The translations under genes were made by a program, and so were the position numbers. The notes under the pieces were generated by a model, which was not told where the DNA came from, did no database searches, and saw only the letters and a program-made list of their open reading frames with translations. Positions 1-8,697 of a stretch of DNA of 19,468 bases are shown here, one piece after another (the first letter of the stretch is position 1; the number at the start of each line of letters is the position of its first letter). The DNA is from CAZQSL01 sp964595945. GTDB lineage: Bacteria > UBP15 > UBA6099 > JAJRTR01. Where the stretch lies: assembly GCA_964595945.1 (NCBI GenBank), contig CAZQSL010000066.1, positions 1 through 19,468 of the forward strand. Reading direction: 5' to 3'.

Positions 1-1758
1 TTCGCGTACACTACGACTGGCATGAAGTGGATCAACGACGAATGGCTCGGCGACGTTTATCTGGCCTCGATATATCAGAAATTCGGCGTAACCGGCTTAC
101 AGGCATTTGTCTCTGTCGTCTCGATACTCATATTCACCGTACTGTTCGCAACCGCTTCCAGGAGCGGGGCAAATACTATCGCGACCATCGCACTGCTCGC
201 AGCCGCCGTATTCGCATCAAGACTCCGGCTCGCGCCGAGGCCCGAACTTTTCTCGCTGTTTTTCATTGTCTCTGCAATCAATCTGCTCAACCGCATGCTG
301 ATGAAAGACACCGACCCGGAGCGGCGCGGCAAGCCTTCGCCCGAGCCATTCATGCTTGTCGTCATGCAGATTTTCTGGATCAATTTTCACCCGTCAGCCA
401 TACTCGGGCCTGCTTTTGTGCTCATCGCCATAGCTGCCGCCATTTTCGCCACCATCACCGGGGCTGGCACAAAGGGCAATGCCCTTAAACCATTCATCTC
501 ACCATCCACCCTGAAAACCCTCGGCCTGGTTTTCATCCTGATGACGGTCGCAACACTGTTTTCTCCCTACACAACTCACGGGTTGACCGCTCCCTTCGAA
601 TTCGCAAAAAACCGCATCTACACCCAATATATAGGCGAATGGGCATCCATCCCGCTTCGCGAGTATCTTGCCGTCACAGGAGACCCGGTACGCTACGCCA
701 TTCCGTTCTTCCTCGCGACAGGCACATTGGCTTTTATATGCAACCGCCGCAGGATCAACTTTTTCCACCTTTTCATTTTCATTCTCACTGCTGTAATGGC
801 GATCAAATCCCGCAGATTCATTGCCATGTACTCGATGATCGCTGCCATCTCGATAGCTGCGGCACTGCCGCCAAGACTCTCAAAAAAACTCGACTCTCAA
901 CCCGTCAATTCACTCCTGTCACTCCTGTTGATTGGCACGATGGCCTGCTCCGTCTGGTTTTATGCGATCCACAATGACCGACTCCCGTGGGGCAAAGGCA
1001 TCAACACCAGGTACTATCCGGCCAACGCTATTAAGTTTATCCAGGAAAACGATTTCACCGGCAATATGTACAATACCTACTCACTCGGCGGAGCACTGAT
1101 ACACGGACTCTATCCTCAGCACAAGGTTTTTTCAGATGGCCGCACCACGCTGTACGGCCCAGATTTTTACAAAAGCATTGTCGATTTCGAACTCCATCCA
1201 TCACTGAAAACCTGGAATCGCATGCAGCGCGAATACGGATTTACATTTGCGGTACTCGTCTCGGACCGGCAGGCAATCGGCAGCGCCATACTTGCCGGCG
1301 AAGGCAGATGGCGACTTGTCTATTGGGACTCACACGTCACCATCTACGCAAAAAGCACGCCCGAACACAAAGCTCTTATCGCTCGCAATGCCTACCGGCA
1401 TATTCATCCATACAACTCTATCGACATCGCATACGCATGGAATGAAATCCCGCGAGACAGACAGCGGATGATCCTTAGCGAACTCGACCGGAATCTTGCC
1501 GCCAACCGCGACAGCGTACAGGCGCTTCGTGCCCTTGCATACATCAAACTCATCACAGGCGACTATTCCGGTGCATTCGCCACAGCAACCGAAGCCGTCT
1601 CACACGCCCCGGAGATTGCCGGATTGCACGCCATCGCTGCAAATGCCCTGCTCGCTTCTGGACAACGCGAAGAAGCCGTCCGCGAATTCAGACGCGCCGC
1701 CAGACTTGATCCCCGCTATCATGATATACTGAAAAAGCTCGATAATGGAAATAGGTGA
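1..1758 (+). CDS. Polytopic membrane protein with C-terminal TPRs (5' end outside window)
   Basis: The reading frame is open to base 1, and the residues before the first ATG (22) read naturally into the WINDEWL segment, so the true start probably lies upstream. The protein has many hydrophobic segments over about its first 320 residues. It carries signatures I associate with uncharacterised GT-C-like/TPR membrane proteins: W-N-x-E-W-L near the N-terminus, RPELFSLFF, an NFHPS loop, and a soluble GGALIHGLYPQ...KVFSDGR stretch near residues 354-375. The last 100 or so residues form about two TPR units (ALRALAYIKLITGDYSGAFA; LHAIAANALLASGQREEAV). The function is unproven; it is probably part of glycan assembly because the four following genes are glycosyltransferase or ligase types. 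Its TGA overlaps the GTG/ATG start region of the next gene. Confidence 0.85.
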   Translation, partial: FAYTTTGMKWINDEWLGDVYLASIYQKFGVTGLQAFVSVVSILIFTVLFATASRSGANTIATIALLAAAVFASRLRLAPRPELFSLFFIVSAINLLNRMLMKDTDPERRGKPSPEPFMLVVMQIFWINFHPSAILGPAFVLIAIAAAIFATITGAGTKGNALKPFISPSTLKTLGLVFILMTVATLFSPYTTHGLTAPFEFAKNRIYTQYIGEWASIPLREYLAVTGDPVRYAIPFFLATGTLAFICNRRRINFFHLFIFILTAVMAIKSRRFIAMYSMIAAISIAAALPPRLSKKLDSQPVNSLLSLLLIGTMACSVWFYAIHNDRLPWGKGINTRYYPANAIKFIQENDFTGNMYNTYSLGGALIHGLYPQHKVFSDGRTTLYGPDFYKSIVDFELHPSLKTWNRMQREYGFTFAVLVSDRQAIGSAILAGEGRWRLVYWDSHVTIYAKSTPEHKALIARNAYRHIHPYNSIDIAYAWNEIPRDRQRMILSELDRNLAANRDSVQALRALAYIKLITGDYSGAFATATEAVSHAPEIAGLHAIAANALLASGQREEAVREFRRAARLDPRYHDILKKLDNGNR

Positions 1759-1760
1759 TC

Positions 1761-2507
1761 ATGGCCGTCAGACATGATGTCGAATACAACATTTCCTGCG
1801 TCATCCCGGCATTCAACGAGGCCGAATGTATCGAAGGCACCGTCACTCGCGCCAATGAAGCCCTCCTGAGACACGCCGCCGACTATGAAATAATTGTCGT
1901 AGACGATGGTAGTGTCGACGACACTATTGACGTACTCCGCTCGGTCCGCAAGACCATCACTCGCCTGACCGTCATCTCCCACGAAACCAACCTCGGATAT
2001 GGCGCGGCACTCCGCACGGGTTTTCTCGCCGCGCGCATGCCACTGATTTTTTACACCGACGCGGACAACCAGTTCGACCCCGGCGAAATGTCGCTTCTTC
2101 TGCCTCACACAAACACTTCGCATATCGTAGCCGGTTACAGAGTCAAACGATCAGACCCACCACCAAGACTCTTTTTTTCACGCATCTACAACTCGACCGT
2201 CAACAGGGCTTTCGGTACTTCTTTCATCGATATCAACTGTGCCTTCAAGATTTTCCGAAGAGAAATATTCCACAATATCGCAATTGATTCAGATGGTTTT
2301 TTCGTTGACGCGGAGATTCTTGTCAAGGCTACACGACTTGATATGAAAATCACGGAGGTCGGAGTCCATCATTTTCCCCGCACTGGCGGACACTCAAAAG
2401 TCCGGTATGTCGATATTGCCGACAATCTCTCAAGCATTTTGAAAATGAAGTTTAACCGGCCACTCAAAAGACATGTCCCGGCAGAAAACGGAGGGACTCG
2501 CCGATGA
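1761..2507 (+). CDS. Family 2 glycosyltransferase, DPM1-like (polyprenyl-phosphate sugar synthase type)
   Basis: This is a 248-residue GT-A fold enzyme with no obvious membrane segment. Visible motifs are the VIPAFNEAE N-terminus (about 14-22), VVDDGS (46-51), NLGYGAALRTGF (77-88), the metal-binding DAD at 100-102 followed by NQFD, and the INCAFKIFRR segment. This set is typical of dolichyl/undecaprenyl-phosphate mannose or glucose synthases, which move a sugar from a nucleotide donor to a polyprenyl phosphate on the cytoplasmic face. The sugar cannot be told from sequence. I chose ATG 1761 because AGGTGATC lies directly upstream; GTG at 1755, which would overlap the preceding stop, is the alternative. 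The end overlaps the next gene by ATGA. Confidence 0.88.
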   Translation: MAVRHDVEYNISCVIPAFNEAECIEGTVTRANEALLRHAADYEIIVVDDGSVDDTIDVLRSVRKTITRLTVISHETNLGYGAALRTGFLAARMPLIFYTDADNQFDPGEMSLLLPHTNTSHIVAGYRVKRSDPPPRLFFSRIYNSTVNRAFGTSFIDINCAFKIFRREIFHNIAIDSDGFFVDAEILVKATRLDMKITEVGVHHFPRTGGHSKVRYVDIADNLSSILKMKFNRPLKRHVPAENGGTRR

Positions 2508-4132
2508 CCGGTAGCCGACATGCAACCACCCTCACGTCACTTTTGCTCGTCATGATCTGTGCGCTCACCGTCTATTATCCCACGATGCAATACGAATTCG
2601 TCTGGGATGACGTGTCACTTGTCACTCAGGAACCAGTCGCCACAAGACAGGCACAGTGGCATACTGCCTTCACCACCACTATCAATTCGCTCTACCGGCC
2701 TCTTCAAACACTGTCCTTCGCCGCCCAGTACTCTCCCGAAACAGATCCTTCACCATACCACATGGCTAATGTGCTGCTCTTTGCAGCCGCCTGCAGCGTG
2801 TTTTTTTTATTCGTCAATCTGATCCTCCGCAACATTCCGGCCGCTCTTTTGGCATCGCTGATATATGCGGTGCATCCCGTTCATGCCGGATCTGTCTCCT
2901 GCGTTTCAGTCGGCCGTGCAAGCATACTGGAAGCACTCTTTCTGTTCTCTGCTCTCGCACTCCACCTCAATGCTCGCGACCAGCACATTCCCTTTCGCAG
3001 AAGTCTGTTTTTTACACTCGCCACCATCGCTTCATTCATCGCAATGCTCGCACGAGAAACAGCACTCATCATCCCGCTCCTTGTCATTCTCATCGACACA
3101 TTCGTCTCAAACGGACGTGGCAACAGGCTTAGACGCAACCGTATCATCCTCAATTCCCTACCATACATTACCGCCGCAGCTCTTTTCACATTATTGCGAT
3201 CAGCATTCACCAATGGGCCCGACATCACTTCTCAAATTCAGTCGGCAGCAACGATTGAGCACCTCGACAAAGTGCTTTCTAATATGCCGAGGATATTCAA
3301 TGAATATGCCGCCATGCTCGCATGGCCGGTAAAACTGTGCCCGATATACAACCCGCACCTCCTTTTCTTCGGGATCTCCGACCAGACAGGACTGCCAGTC
3401 GGCATTCTGTTGTGCATATTCATATTCTTCATTTCATTCATCCGCACGAAACCGATGATAACCTTTTCGGGCCTGTGGTTTTTCGCCTGCCTGATACCCA
3501 TCTCCAATCTTATTCCCATGTCTTCGCAGCATATCAAGGCCGCACACTACATGACTATTGCCGTCACCGGCTACTGCATCCTGCTCGCGTATCTCTTTTC
3601 ACTCGCATCGGAACGCCTGACATTCAGGGGCAGACATACTTTTCTGGGCCTTGCCGCGTGTTGTCTGATCGCAGTCTACGCCATGATGTGCCTGCCATTC
3701 CGAAACGTCTGGAAAGACAATTTAACACTGTGGCGCAGAGCCACTTACTGCGCCCCCACTTCATTCCTCGCGCATCACAACTACGGCATCGAACTTTATA
3801 AAAGAAGTGATTACCCAAACGCGGCATCTTCCCTCCGACACGCGATGGTCCTTCGCCCCGACATCCTCGGCATACGTGAAAATTACGCAAAAACGCTCAT
3901 TGCCACCGGCAACTACGAAGAGGCTCTCAAGCTGAGCAGAATACTTGTCGTCGCGCAGCCCAACAACGCCGAATACCGCAGGCTCGAAGCCCAACTCATG
4001 CTGCTGACAGGCAAGGAAGCAGACTTGAAAAAGTGGATCATTAACATGAAGTCAAAAGAGCACCTCGATGAATCATCCAGGCAACATCTCGACATGGTGC
4101 AGAAAATACTTGACGGAAAGAATATACAATGA
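2504..4132 (+). CDS. TMTC/PMT-like GT-C membrane glycosyltransferase with C-terminal TPRs
   Basis: This 542-residue polytopic protein begins with one hydrophobic helix followed by the loop YEFVWDD (D35, D36). It then reads YRPLQTLSFA and YHMANVLLF, the order seen in TMTC and protein-O-mannosyltransferase-like GT-C enzymes, where the acidic pair in the first external loop is catalytic. ARETALIIPLLVILID resembles the later conserved (K/R)E...D helix of that family. About 8-10 membrane segments fill residues 10-405, and roughly residues 420-535 are TPR-like. GT-C enzymes use polyprenyl-phosphate sugars, which fits the DPM1-like gene upstream. The start is ATG 2504, with GAGGGA about 8 bases upstream and an ATGA overlap with the previous gene. 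The acceptor is unknown. Confidence 0.85.
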   Translation: MTGSRHATTLTSLLLVMICALTVYYPTMQYEFVWDDVSLVTQEPVATRQAQWHTAFTTTINSLYRPLQTLSFAAQYSPETDPSPYHMANVLLFAAACSVFFLFVNLILRNIPAALLASLIYAVHPVHAGSVSCVSVGRASILEALFLFSALALHLNARDQHIPFRRSLFFTLATIASFIAMLARETALIIPLLVILIDTFVSNGRGNRLRRNRIILNSLPYITAAALFTLLRSAFTNGPDITSQIQSAATIEHLDKVLSNMPRIFNEYAAMLAWPVKLCPIYNPHLLFFGISDQTGLPVGILLCIFIFFISFIRTKPMITFSGLWFFACLIPISNLIPMSSQHIKAAHYMTIAVTGYCILLAYLFSLASERLTFRGRHTFLGLAACCLIAVYAMMCLPFRNVWKDNLTLWRRATYCAPTSFLAHHNYGIELYKRSDYPNAASSLRHAMVLRPDILGIRENYAKTLIATGNYEEALKLSRILVVAQPNNAEYRRLEAQLMLLTGKEADLKKWIINMKSKEHLDESSRQHLDMVQKILDGKNIQ

Positions 4133-5985
4133 ACTTCCCAACAGTCATCATTACACTGCTTTTCCTCATCAACATCGGATTTGTCTACGCATTCACGAGC
4201 GTAAGCCAGGACTTCATCAGCTCGATGCTCTCGGCGACAGGCATAGCCATCTCACTTGCTTTCGTTTATGCGATACATCGTACAATCACCGAAAAGGGAT
4301 GGAAAAACATCCGTAACGGCGGCGCACCCCTCCTGCTGTTCGCGGGCTGGCTGATCAGCCTTATCGCCTCATCCCTGTTCAGCGACCACCCGGGCTATTC
4401 GCGCGGCGAACTGACGCTCTACGGGTGTCTCGCTCTTCTCGCCGTCGCCCAGACTCTGTGCCCGCAGTCAGACACATCCCGTGCTTTTTTTCGAAAATCT
4501 TTTCCAGCGGCAGTCGCGATTTTTGCGACCCTGTTTTCCATCCACGCAATTGCGCAATACCTCGGCGCAGATTTCTTCGGATTCAAAAGTAGATATGGCA
4601 CGTCTGACATCAGAAACATGCATGTCTATTCGATATTCGGCAATCCCAATCTGCTCGCCGATCATCTTGCACTTCTGTTTCCCATCATAGTCTGGGGACT
4701 TGCCGGCAACATTTCCAGAAAACGGCTCTTGAGCACATGCGCCTATCTGGTCACGGCAGGACTTACGATCACAGTGATATACCTCACTGGCTCTCGCGCC
4801 GGATTGCTCGCGGCTGCCGCCGGAGCCATCATCACCGCTCTGCTTTCATCTTTTTCGGATAGCCGGAAAAAACGCGCGCCCCGCATTGTTGCCACGACCG
4901 TTGTCCTTGTCACTGCCGTGGCGATCGGCATCATCTACTCTTCTTCCGGCATCGAGAGCAAAAAGGGATCTGTCATGCAGCGCGTCCATTACGCCAAAAT
5001 AGCGATCCAGATGTTCAAACAGTCTCCCGTTATCGGCAATGGGGCCGGACACTACAGAATCGCATATATCCCCGAACAGAGAGTTTTCTTTTCTCACATG
5101 AAATCCGTACCGCGCAAACTTGCATACCTGACATCAGTCGAGCGGCCGCGCCATCCTCACAACGAATTTCTCAACTCACTTGTCGAAACAGGCATCATTG
5201 GCACACTTATGTTTGCCGCGATGCTCCTCGCCGCATTATTCAGAGCATCCGCTGCCGCAGCGAGAGGCAGTCGGGAAAACGTTATGTTCGCAAGTGTGAT
5301 CTGCGCTTTCGCTGTAGACGCACTCTTCGGATTCCCGCTCAGCGTGCCACCGACCGCAGTCGTGTTATTCCTGAGCGTTTTCGCCGCAGGCAGAGACTTC
5401 GATACGACGCAGGAACCACCATCAGACAGGAGCGTTACTTCTGGCCTGCGCTATGTCGCGCTTGTAGCGCCCACGCTCGTTGCCGCTTTCGTCATCATCA
5501 AGCTCGCAACTCCTCTGATGGTTTCCACTTATATCCATCAGGCCACTATGCTGCTCGCCAATGACCGGCTGGCCGATGCCGTCAATTTTGCCGAAAAAGC
5601 CCAAAAACTCCACCCTACACGCAGCGAGCCATATTTCATCAAGGGCACGGCCTCACTCAAGTCGGGATACTACTCCGACGCTCTGGAGTATTATGGCATT
5701 GCCCGCCGATTCTCCTGTGATGTCAATATCGACATCAACCGCGCAATTGCCATTGCCGAGCTCGGCGATTTTGCCAAAGGCATCAAGCTTCTCGAAAGTG
5801 TCTCTGCCGCCGTGCCTGGCGATCCAAAACCCTACAAGATGAGCGCTGTCATATACAGCCGTTCCGGCAATTACAAAATGGCGCGCAAGATGGTCGAGAA
5901 GGCTCTTCACTACAGGCCTTCCGATCCCGATCTCGCATCGATGATGAAAGAACTCGACAGTATTAGCGCGCAGAAAAAGAAATAA
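4129..5985 (+). CDS. O-antigen ligase/polymerase-like (WaaL/Wzy_C) protein with C-terminal TPRs
   Basis: This 618-residue protein has about 11-12 hydrophobic segments in residues 1-460 and TPR-like repeats from about 475 to the end. Family marks include GNPNLLADHLALLFPI, TGSRAGLLAAAAGA, an IGNGAGHYR motif opening the large periplasmic loop, and RHPHNEFLNSLVETGIIG, whose histidine 344 sits in the conserved P-H-N position of O-antigen ligases. Such enzymes transfer lipid-linked glycans to lipid A or, in PglL-type oligosaccharyltransferases, to proteins. The C-terminal TPR arrangement occurs in some PglL-like members but does not decide the acceptor. It overlaps the previous gene by ATGA and is followed by a 24-bp gap. 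Confidence 0.85.
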   Translation: MNFPTVIITLLFLINIGFVYAFTSVSQDFISSMLSATGIAISLAFVYAIHRTITEKGWKNIRNGGAPLLLFAGWLISLIASSLFSDHPGYSRGELTLYGCLALLAVAQTLCPQSDTSRAFFRKSFPAAVAIFATLFSIHAIAQYLGADFFGFKSRYGTSDIRNMHVYSIFGNPNLLADHLALLFPIIVWGLAGNISRKRLLSTCAYLVTAGLTITVIYLTGSRAGLLAAAAGAIITALLSSFSDSRKKRAPRIVATTVVLVTAVAIGIIYSSSGIESKKGSVMQRVHYAKIAIQMFKQSPVIGNGAGHYRIAYIPEQRVFFSHMKSVPRKLAYLTSVERPRHPHNEFLNSLVETGIIGTLMFAAMLLAALFRASAAAARGSRENVMFASVICAFAVDALFGFPLSVPPTAVVLFLSVFAAGRDFDTTQEPPSDRSVTSGLRYVALVAPTLVAAFVIIKLATPLMVSTYIHQATMLLANDRLADAVNFAEKAQKLHPTRSEPYFIKGTASLKSGYYSDALEYYGIARRFSCDVNIDINRAIAIAELGDFAKGIKLLESVSAAVPGDPKPYKMSAVIYSRSGNYKMARKMVEKALHYRPSDPDLASMMKELDSISAQKKK

Positions 5986-6009
5986 CAGACCAACTCACGG
6001 GTACAATCA

Positions 6010-8184
6010 ATGGACTACCACATCCCACTCGCATTCGCAGGCATATTCATCACGGCTCTCGCCGCCAATACCATCAGACGCAGGCTCATCCGGGCCGTGG
6101 ATTCCGCAGAGGCTTTTCTTGCCACGGCGGCCATCGCCTCGATGTGGATAGTCGTCTCGGGCGCGGCTCTCGGATTCACCGGCAACCTGTCTCTGCCCAA
6201 CCGGATCGCCGCCGACCTGTTGTTTCTCACACTCGCATATCTCATCGCAAAAAGCATCGATCACTCGAAGGCTCGAAAATCACCCGAAGACGCAGACGAA
6301 GATAGAGAATACGGATTCGGCGCGAATGTCCTCGCTTATGACGACCGAAGGATTTCCCCGGCCACCCGGATCATAATAATACTCGCCACGCTCACAGCTG
6401 CCGCGCTCTGGACCTGGGGATGGGTATCGCCGCCGCCGCCGTGGGACTCTTTTGTGTACCACCTGACTTTTCCTGCGTCTTGGATCAAGGCCGGGGCGAT
6501 CTACCCAGTAACCGTTCCATTCGGCGACCAGGGCGGCACATATTTCCCGTCCAACACCGAACTCATCTACATGTGGATACTACAGTATTTCGCGCAGGAT
6601 TTCGCCACAAACATACTCCAGTGGTTCCTGCTCGCAATGGCAGGCACTGCGGTCTTCCGCATCGCACGACACCTCGGCGCGGTGCGCGACTCGGCTATAT
6701 GCGCCGGAGTAGCGGTATTCTTCATCCCCGGCATGGCACATCAGTCTGTCGCATCCGAAGTCGACATAGCATTTTCCACGTTTTTCTGCACCGCGCTGTA
6801 CTTTCTGCTCAGGTGGGACAGCCACCCGCGCAACCGCCACGCCGCCCTGTTCGCCTGCGCCACCGCCGGCCTTTTCCTCGGCACGAAAAGCATCGCCCTC
6901 GTCTGGACACTTTTTTTTCTCGCGCCCATCGCGCTCTATTCCTTCATCCGCCACCGCAAGCCTCTGCTGCTCATCACCGGCGCGTTCGCAGTCATCGCCA
7001 CCGGAGGATTCTGGATCGTTCGCAATTTCATCCTAACCGGCAACCCGGTTTTCCCTCTCACCATCGAGCTCATGGGGCATGTTATATTCGACGGAGCCTA
7101 CACTAAAGCCACTATGCTCAACTCCGTATTTCACACCGGAAGCTTCAGAGAATGGCTCACCCTCCTCACACACGAACTCGGCACCGGCACACTCGCCCTG
7201 ATAACCCTGGCAACAGCTGGCACGCTCTCAAGCCGCGCTCGCCCACTCTTCAAGGTCATTTTCACACTTATACTCCCCGCGATCCTGCTCATCTGTTTCT
7301 TTCTGATTCCCTACAACCGCGAAACACGATTCGCCTTCTCAGCAAGTCTCCTCGCACTCGCCGCCGCAGCCGCGTTTTCATCCAACAGATTTTTCGGCAT
7401 CCGCGTCCGCAGCGCCGTTCCCTATCTCATCGCTCTCGTCTGCGCCGCGAACGTATTTTCAAATATCCATGACAAGGATTCAATTTACCGAAACCTGCTC
7501 TTCTATGTGCAAGCCCTCGCCAGCGGAGGCAACGAAGTATTCGCGGCCATGCGCCTGCCCGCCGCACTGATTGCCGCAGCCGGATTTCTCGCCGCCGCGA
7601 CCGTATCCATTTCTCTTTTCGCCCGCAGCATCCGGCGGATCAACCGCATCCTTATCCCCCTCGCCGCCATCGCCGCCATCGCCGGCATTTCAACACTTGC
7701 TGCCACCTATCCGAAATACCAGTTCAAATACTACTCCGGCACACCCATGGGACACTCCTGGGAATTCACTCATTCGATCGTCACCGGCAGTGCCGGCATT
7801 GCATTCACCGGCACCGATCTCTCCTATGCACTGTTCGGCCCGCGCCTCGCCAACCACGTCTATCATGTCCCGGTCAACCGCCACGGATTCCGTTTTTTTC
7901 ACCAATGCAACAATTACGTCAAGGAAACCGGACAGTACACACTCCCACAAAACGACCGCATCGACTTCTGCCGTCGCGAACCTGACTACGACAAGTGGTA
8001 CTCTCTTCTGAAAACCGAAAAAACTGACCTCCTCTATGTATCAGTACTCCATCAGAATGACCTGCCAACCCTTCCGCACGACCAACAGGGATTCCCCATC
8101 GAACGCGCCTGGGCCGACACACATCCCGAATCATTCAGGTTGCTTTACATGACTCCCGTTGTCCATATTTATCAGGTCAAATAG
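6010..8184 (+). CDS. Large GT-C-type polytopic membrane protein
   Basis: This 724-residue protein has about 13 or more hydrophobic segments up to roughly residue 570, then a soluble C-terminal domain of about 150 residues. The motif PPPPWDSFVYHLTFPASW (W145, D146, Y150, H151), followed by a periplasmic loop with YFPSNTELIYMW, is the first-loop signature of GT-C/PMT_2-like glycosyltransferases, where the Asp is the likely catalytic or metal-binding residue. Unlike its three polytopic neighbours, it shows no clear TPR. The ribosome-binding site before ATG 6010 is weak, so expression may rely on coupling to the upstream gene 24 bp away. Substrate and product are unknown. It ends the glycan cluster; no classical terminator directly follows. 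Confidence 0.82.
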   Translation: MDYHIPLAFAGIFITALAANTIRRRLIRAVDSAEAFLATAAIASMWIVVSGAALGFTGNLSLPNRIAADLLFLTLAYLIAKSIDHSKARKSPEDADEDREYGFGANVLAYDDRRISPATRIIIILATLTAAALWTWGWVSPPPPWDSFVYHLTFPASWIKAGAIYPVTVPFGDQGGTYFPSNTELIYMWILQYFAQDFATNILQWFLLAMAGTAVFRIARHLGAVRDSAICAGVAVFFIPGMAHQSVASEVDIAFSTFFCTALYFLLRWDSHPRNRHAALFACATAGLFLGTKSIALVWTLFFLAPIALYSFIRHRKPLLLITGAFAVIATGGFWIVRNFILTGNPVFPLTIELMGHVIFDGAYTKATMLNSVFHTGSFREWLTLLTHELGTGTLALITLATAGTLSSRARPLFKVIFTLILPAILLICFFLIPYNRETRFAFSASLLALAAAAAFSSNRFFGIRVRSAVPYLIALVCAANVFSNIHDKDSIYRNLLFYVQALASGGNEVFAAMRLPAALIAAAGFLAAATVSISLFARSIRRINRILIPLAAIAAIAGISTLAATYPKYQFKYYSGTPMGHSWEFTHSIVTGSAGIAFTGTDLSYALFGPRLANHVYHVPVNRHGFRFFHQCNNYVKETGQYTLPQNDRIDFCRREPDYDKWYSLLKTEKTDLLYVSVLHQNDLPTLPHDQQGFPIERAWADTHPESFRLLYMTPVVHIYQVK

Positions 8185-8200
8185 TGCCAGAACGGGAAAT

Positions 8201-8281
8201 ATGAAAAGCCTATCAGTCATTGGTGCACACGGGCTTATGCCCATGAGAATCTATGTGCTTCGTTTTGTTGCGTATGTTTGA
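8201..8281 (+). pseudogene. Possible 26-residue remnant of a Rossmann-fold gene start
   Basis: ATG 8201 follows GGGA and encodes MKSLSVIGAHGLM..., then reaches TGA after 26 codons. The start resembles the first beta-strand and glycine loop of NAD(P)-binding epimerase/reductase proteins, but the third glycine of G-x-x-G-x-x-G is absent and no continuation is visible. It could equally be chance or a real micro-peptide. Confidence 0.18.
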
Positions 8282-8326
8282 CTGTGCAGAATTCGATTAT
8301 ACGAATAATTATTTGAATTTCCCTAA

Positions 8327-8360
8327 CGGAGAAACCTTTTTCGAGAAAAAGGTTTCTCCG
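8327..8360. repeat. Perfect 15-bp inverted repeat (hairpin), possible terminator
   Basis: The left arm is CGGAGAAACCTTTTT (8327-8341), the loop is CGAG, and the right arm is the exact complement at 8346-8360. The arms carry internal T5/A5 tracts, but no U-run follows the stem on either strand, so it is not a textbook intrinsic terminator. It could still end glycan-cluster transcription or be a mobile-element scar or REP-like unit. Confidence 0.6.
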
Positions 8361-8410
8361 GACCTCTTCCTACAAGCTTTATATGCTTAACTTTTTCTCC
8401 AAACTACTGT

Positions 8411-8437
8411 CCTATCGCGCTATCGCACGGCGATAGG
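8411..8437. repeat. 8-bp inverted repeat
   Basis: CCTATCGC (8411-8418) pairs with GCGATAGG (8430-8437) across an 11-nt loop. The loop contains a second copy of CTATCGC, so two alternative pairings are possible. There is no downstream U-tract. Confidence 0.4.
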
Positions 8438-8580
8438 GAATTTCTATTGATATTCAGCATATATTCTCTGGAAGCTCTTAATATACCAAAGACCAATAGA
8501 AAGGAGCCTTAACCCGAACAATTGTGCTCGGCAACACAAGGGTTCTCAAGAACGTTTGAAATCATTATTTTAGTTTTTGG

Positions 8581-8613
8581 TATTACTTCAGCGCAAACAA
8601 CGCTGAAGTAATA
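8581..8613. repeat. Perfect 13-bp inverted repeat with 7-nt loop
   Basis: TATTACTTCAGCG (8581-8593), loop CAAACAA, and CGCTGAAGTAATA (8601-8613). It lies about 25 bases upstream of the putative -35 box before the YkgJ-like gene. It could be an operator-like site, a leader structure or a repeat; no poly-U follows. Confidence 0.55.
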
Positions 8614-8635
8614 TCAGAGTTGTTTCTCCAGCGGA

Positions 8636-8664
8636 TTGACTTAACGCACCATTGGTTGAACAAT
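8636..8664 (+). promoter_or_regulatory. Possible sigma70-type promoter for the YkgJ-like gene
   Basis: TTGACT (8636-8641), a 17-nt spacer, then AACAAT (8659-8664), which matches TATAAT at four of six positions. A start near 8671 would leave a leader of about 27 nt before TTG 8698. This is a pattern match only. Confidence 0.35.
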
Positions 8665-8697
8665 GAATGATACATAAATGAAAGGCAGTGAAAACGA

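Larger units (their letters stand above)
8185..8697. other. Intergenic region with three inverted repeats and no clear gene
   Basis: About 510 bp separates the glycan cluster from the YkgJ-like gene. It holds a possible 26-codon gene remnant (8201-8281), a 15-bp hairpin (8327-8360), an 8-bp hairpin (8411-8437), a 13-bp hairpin (8581-8613) and a possible promoter (8636-8664). No tRNA or rRNA is recognisable. It is more AT-rich than the flanking glycan genes. Confidence 0.7.
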
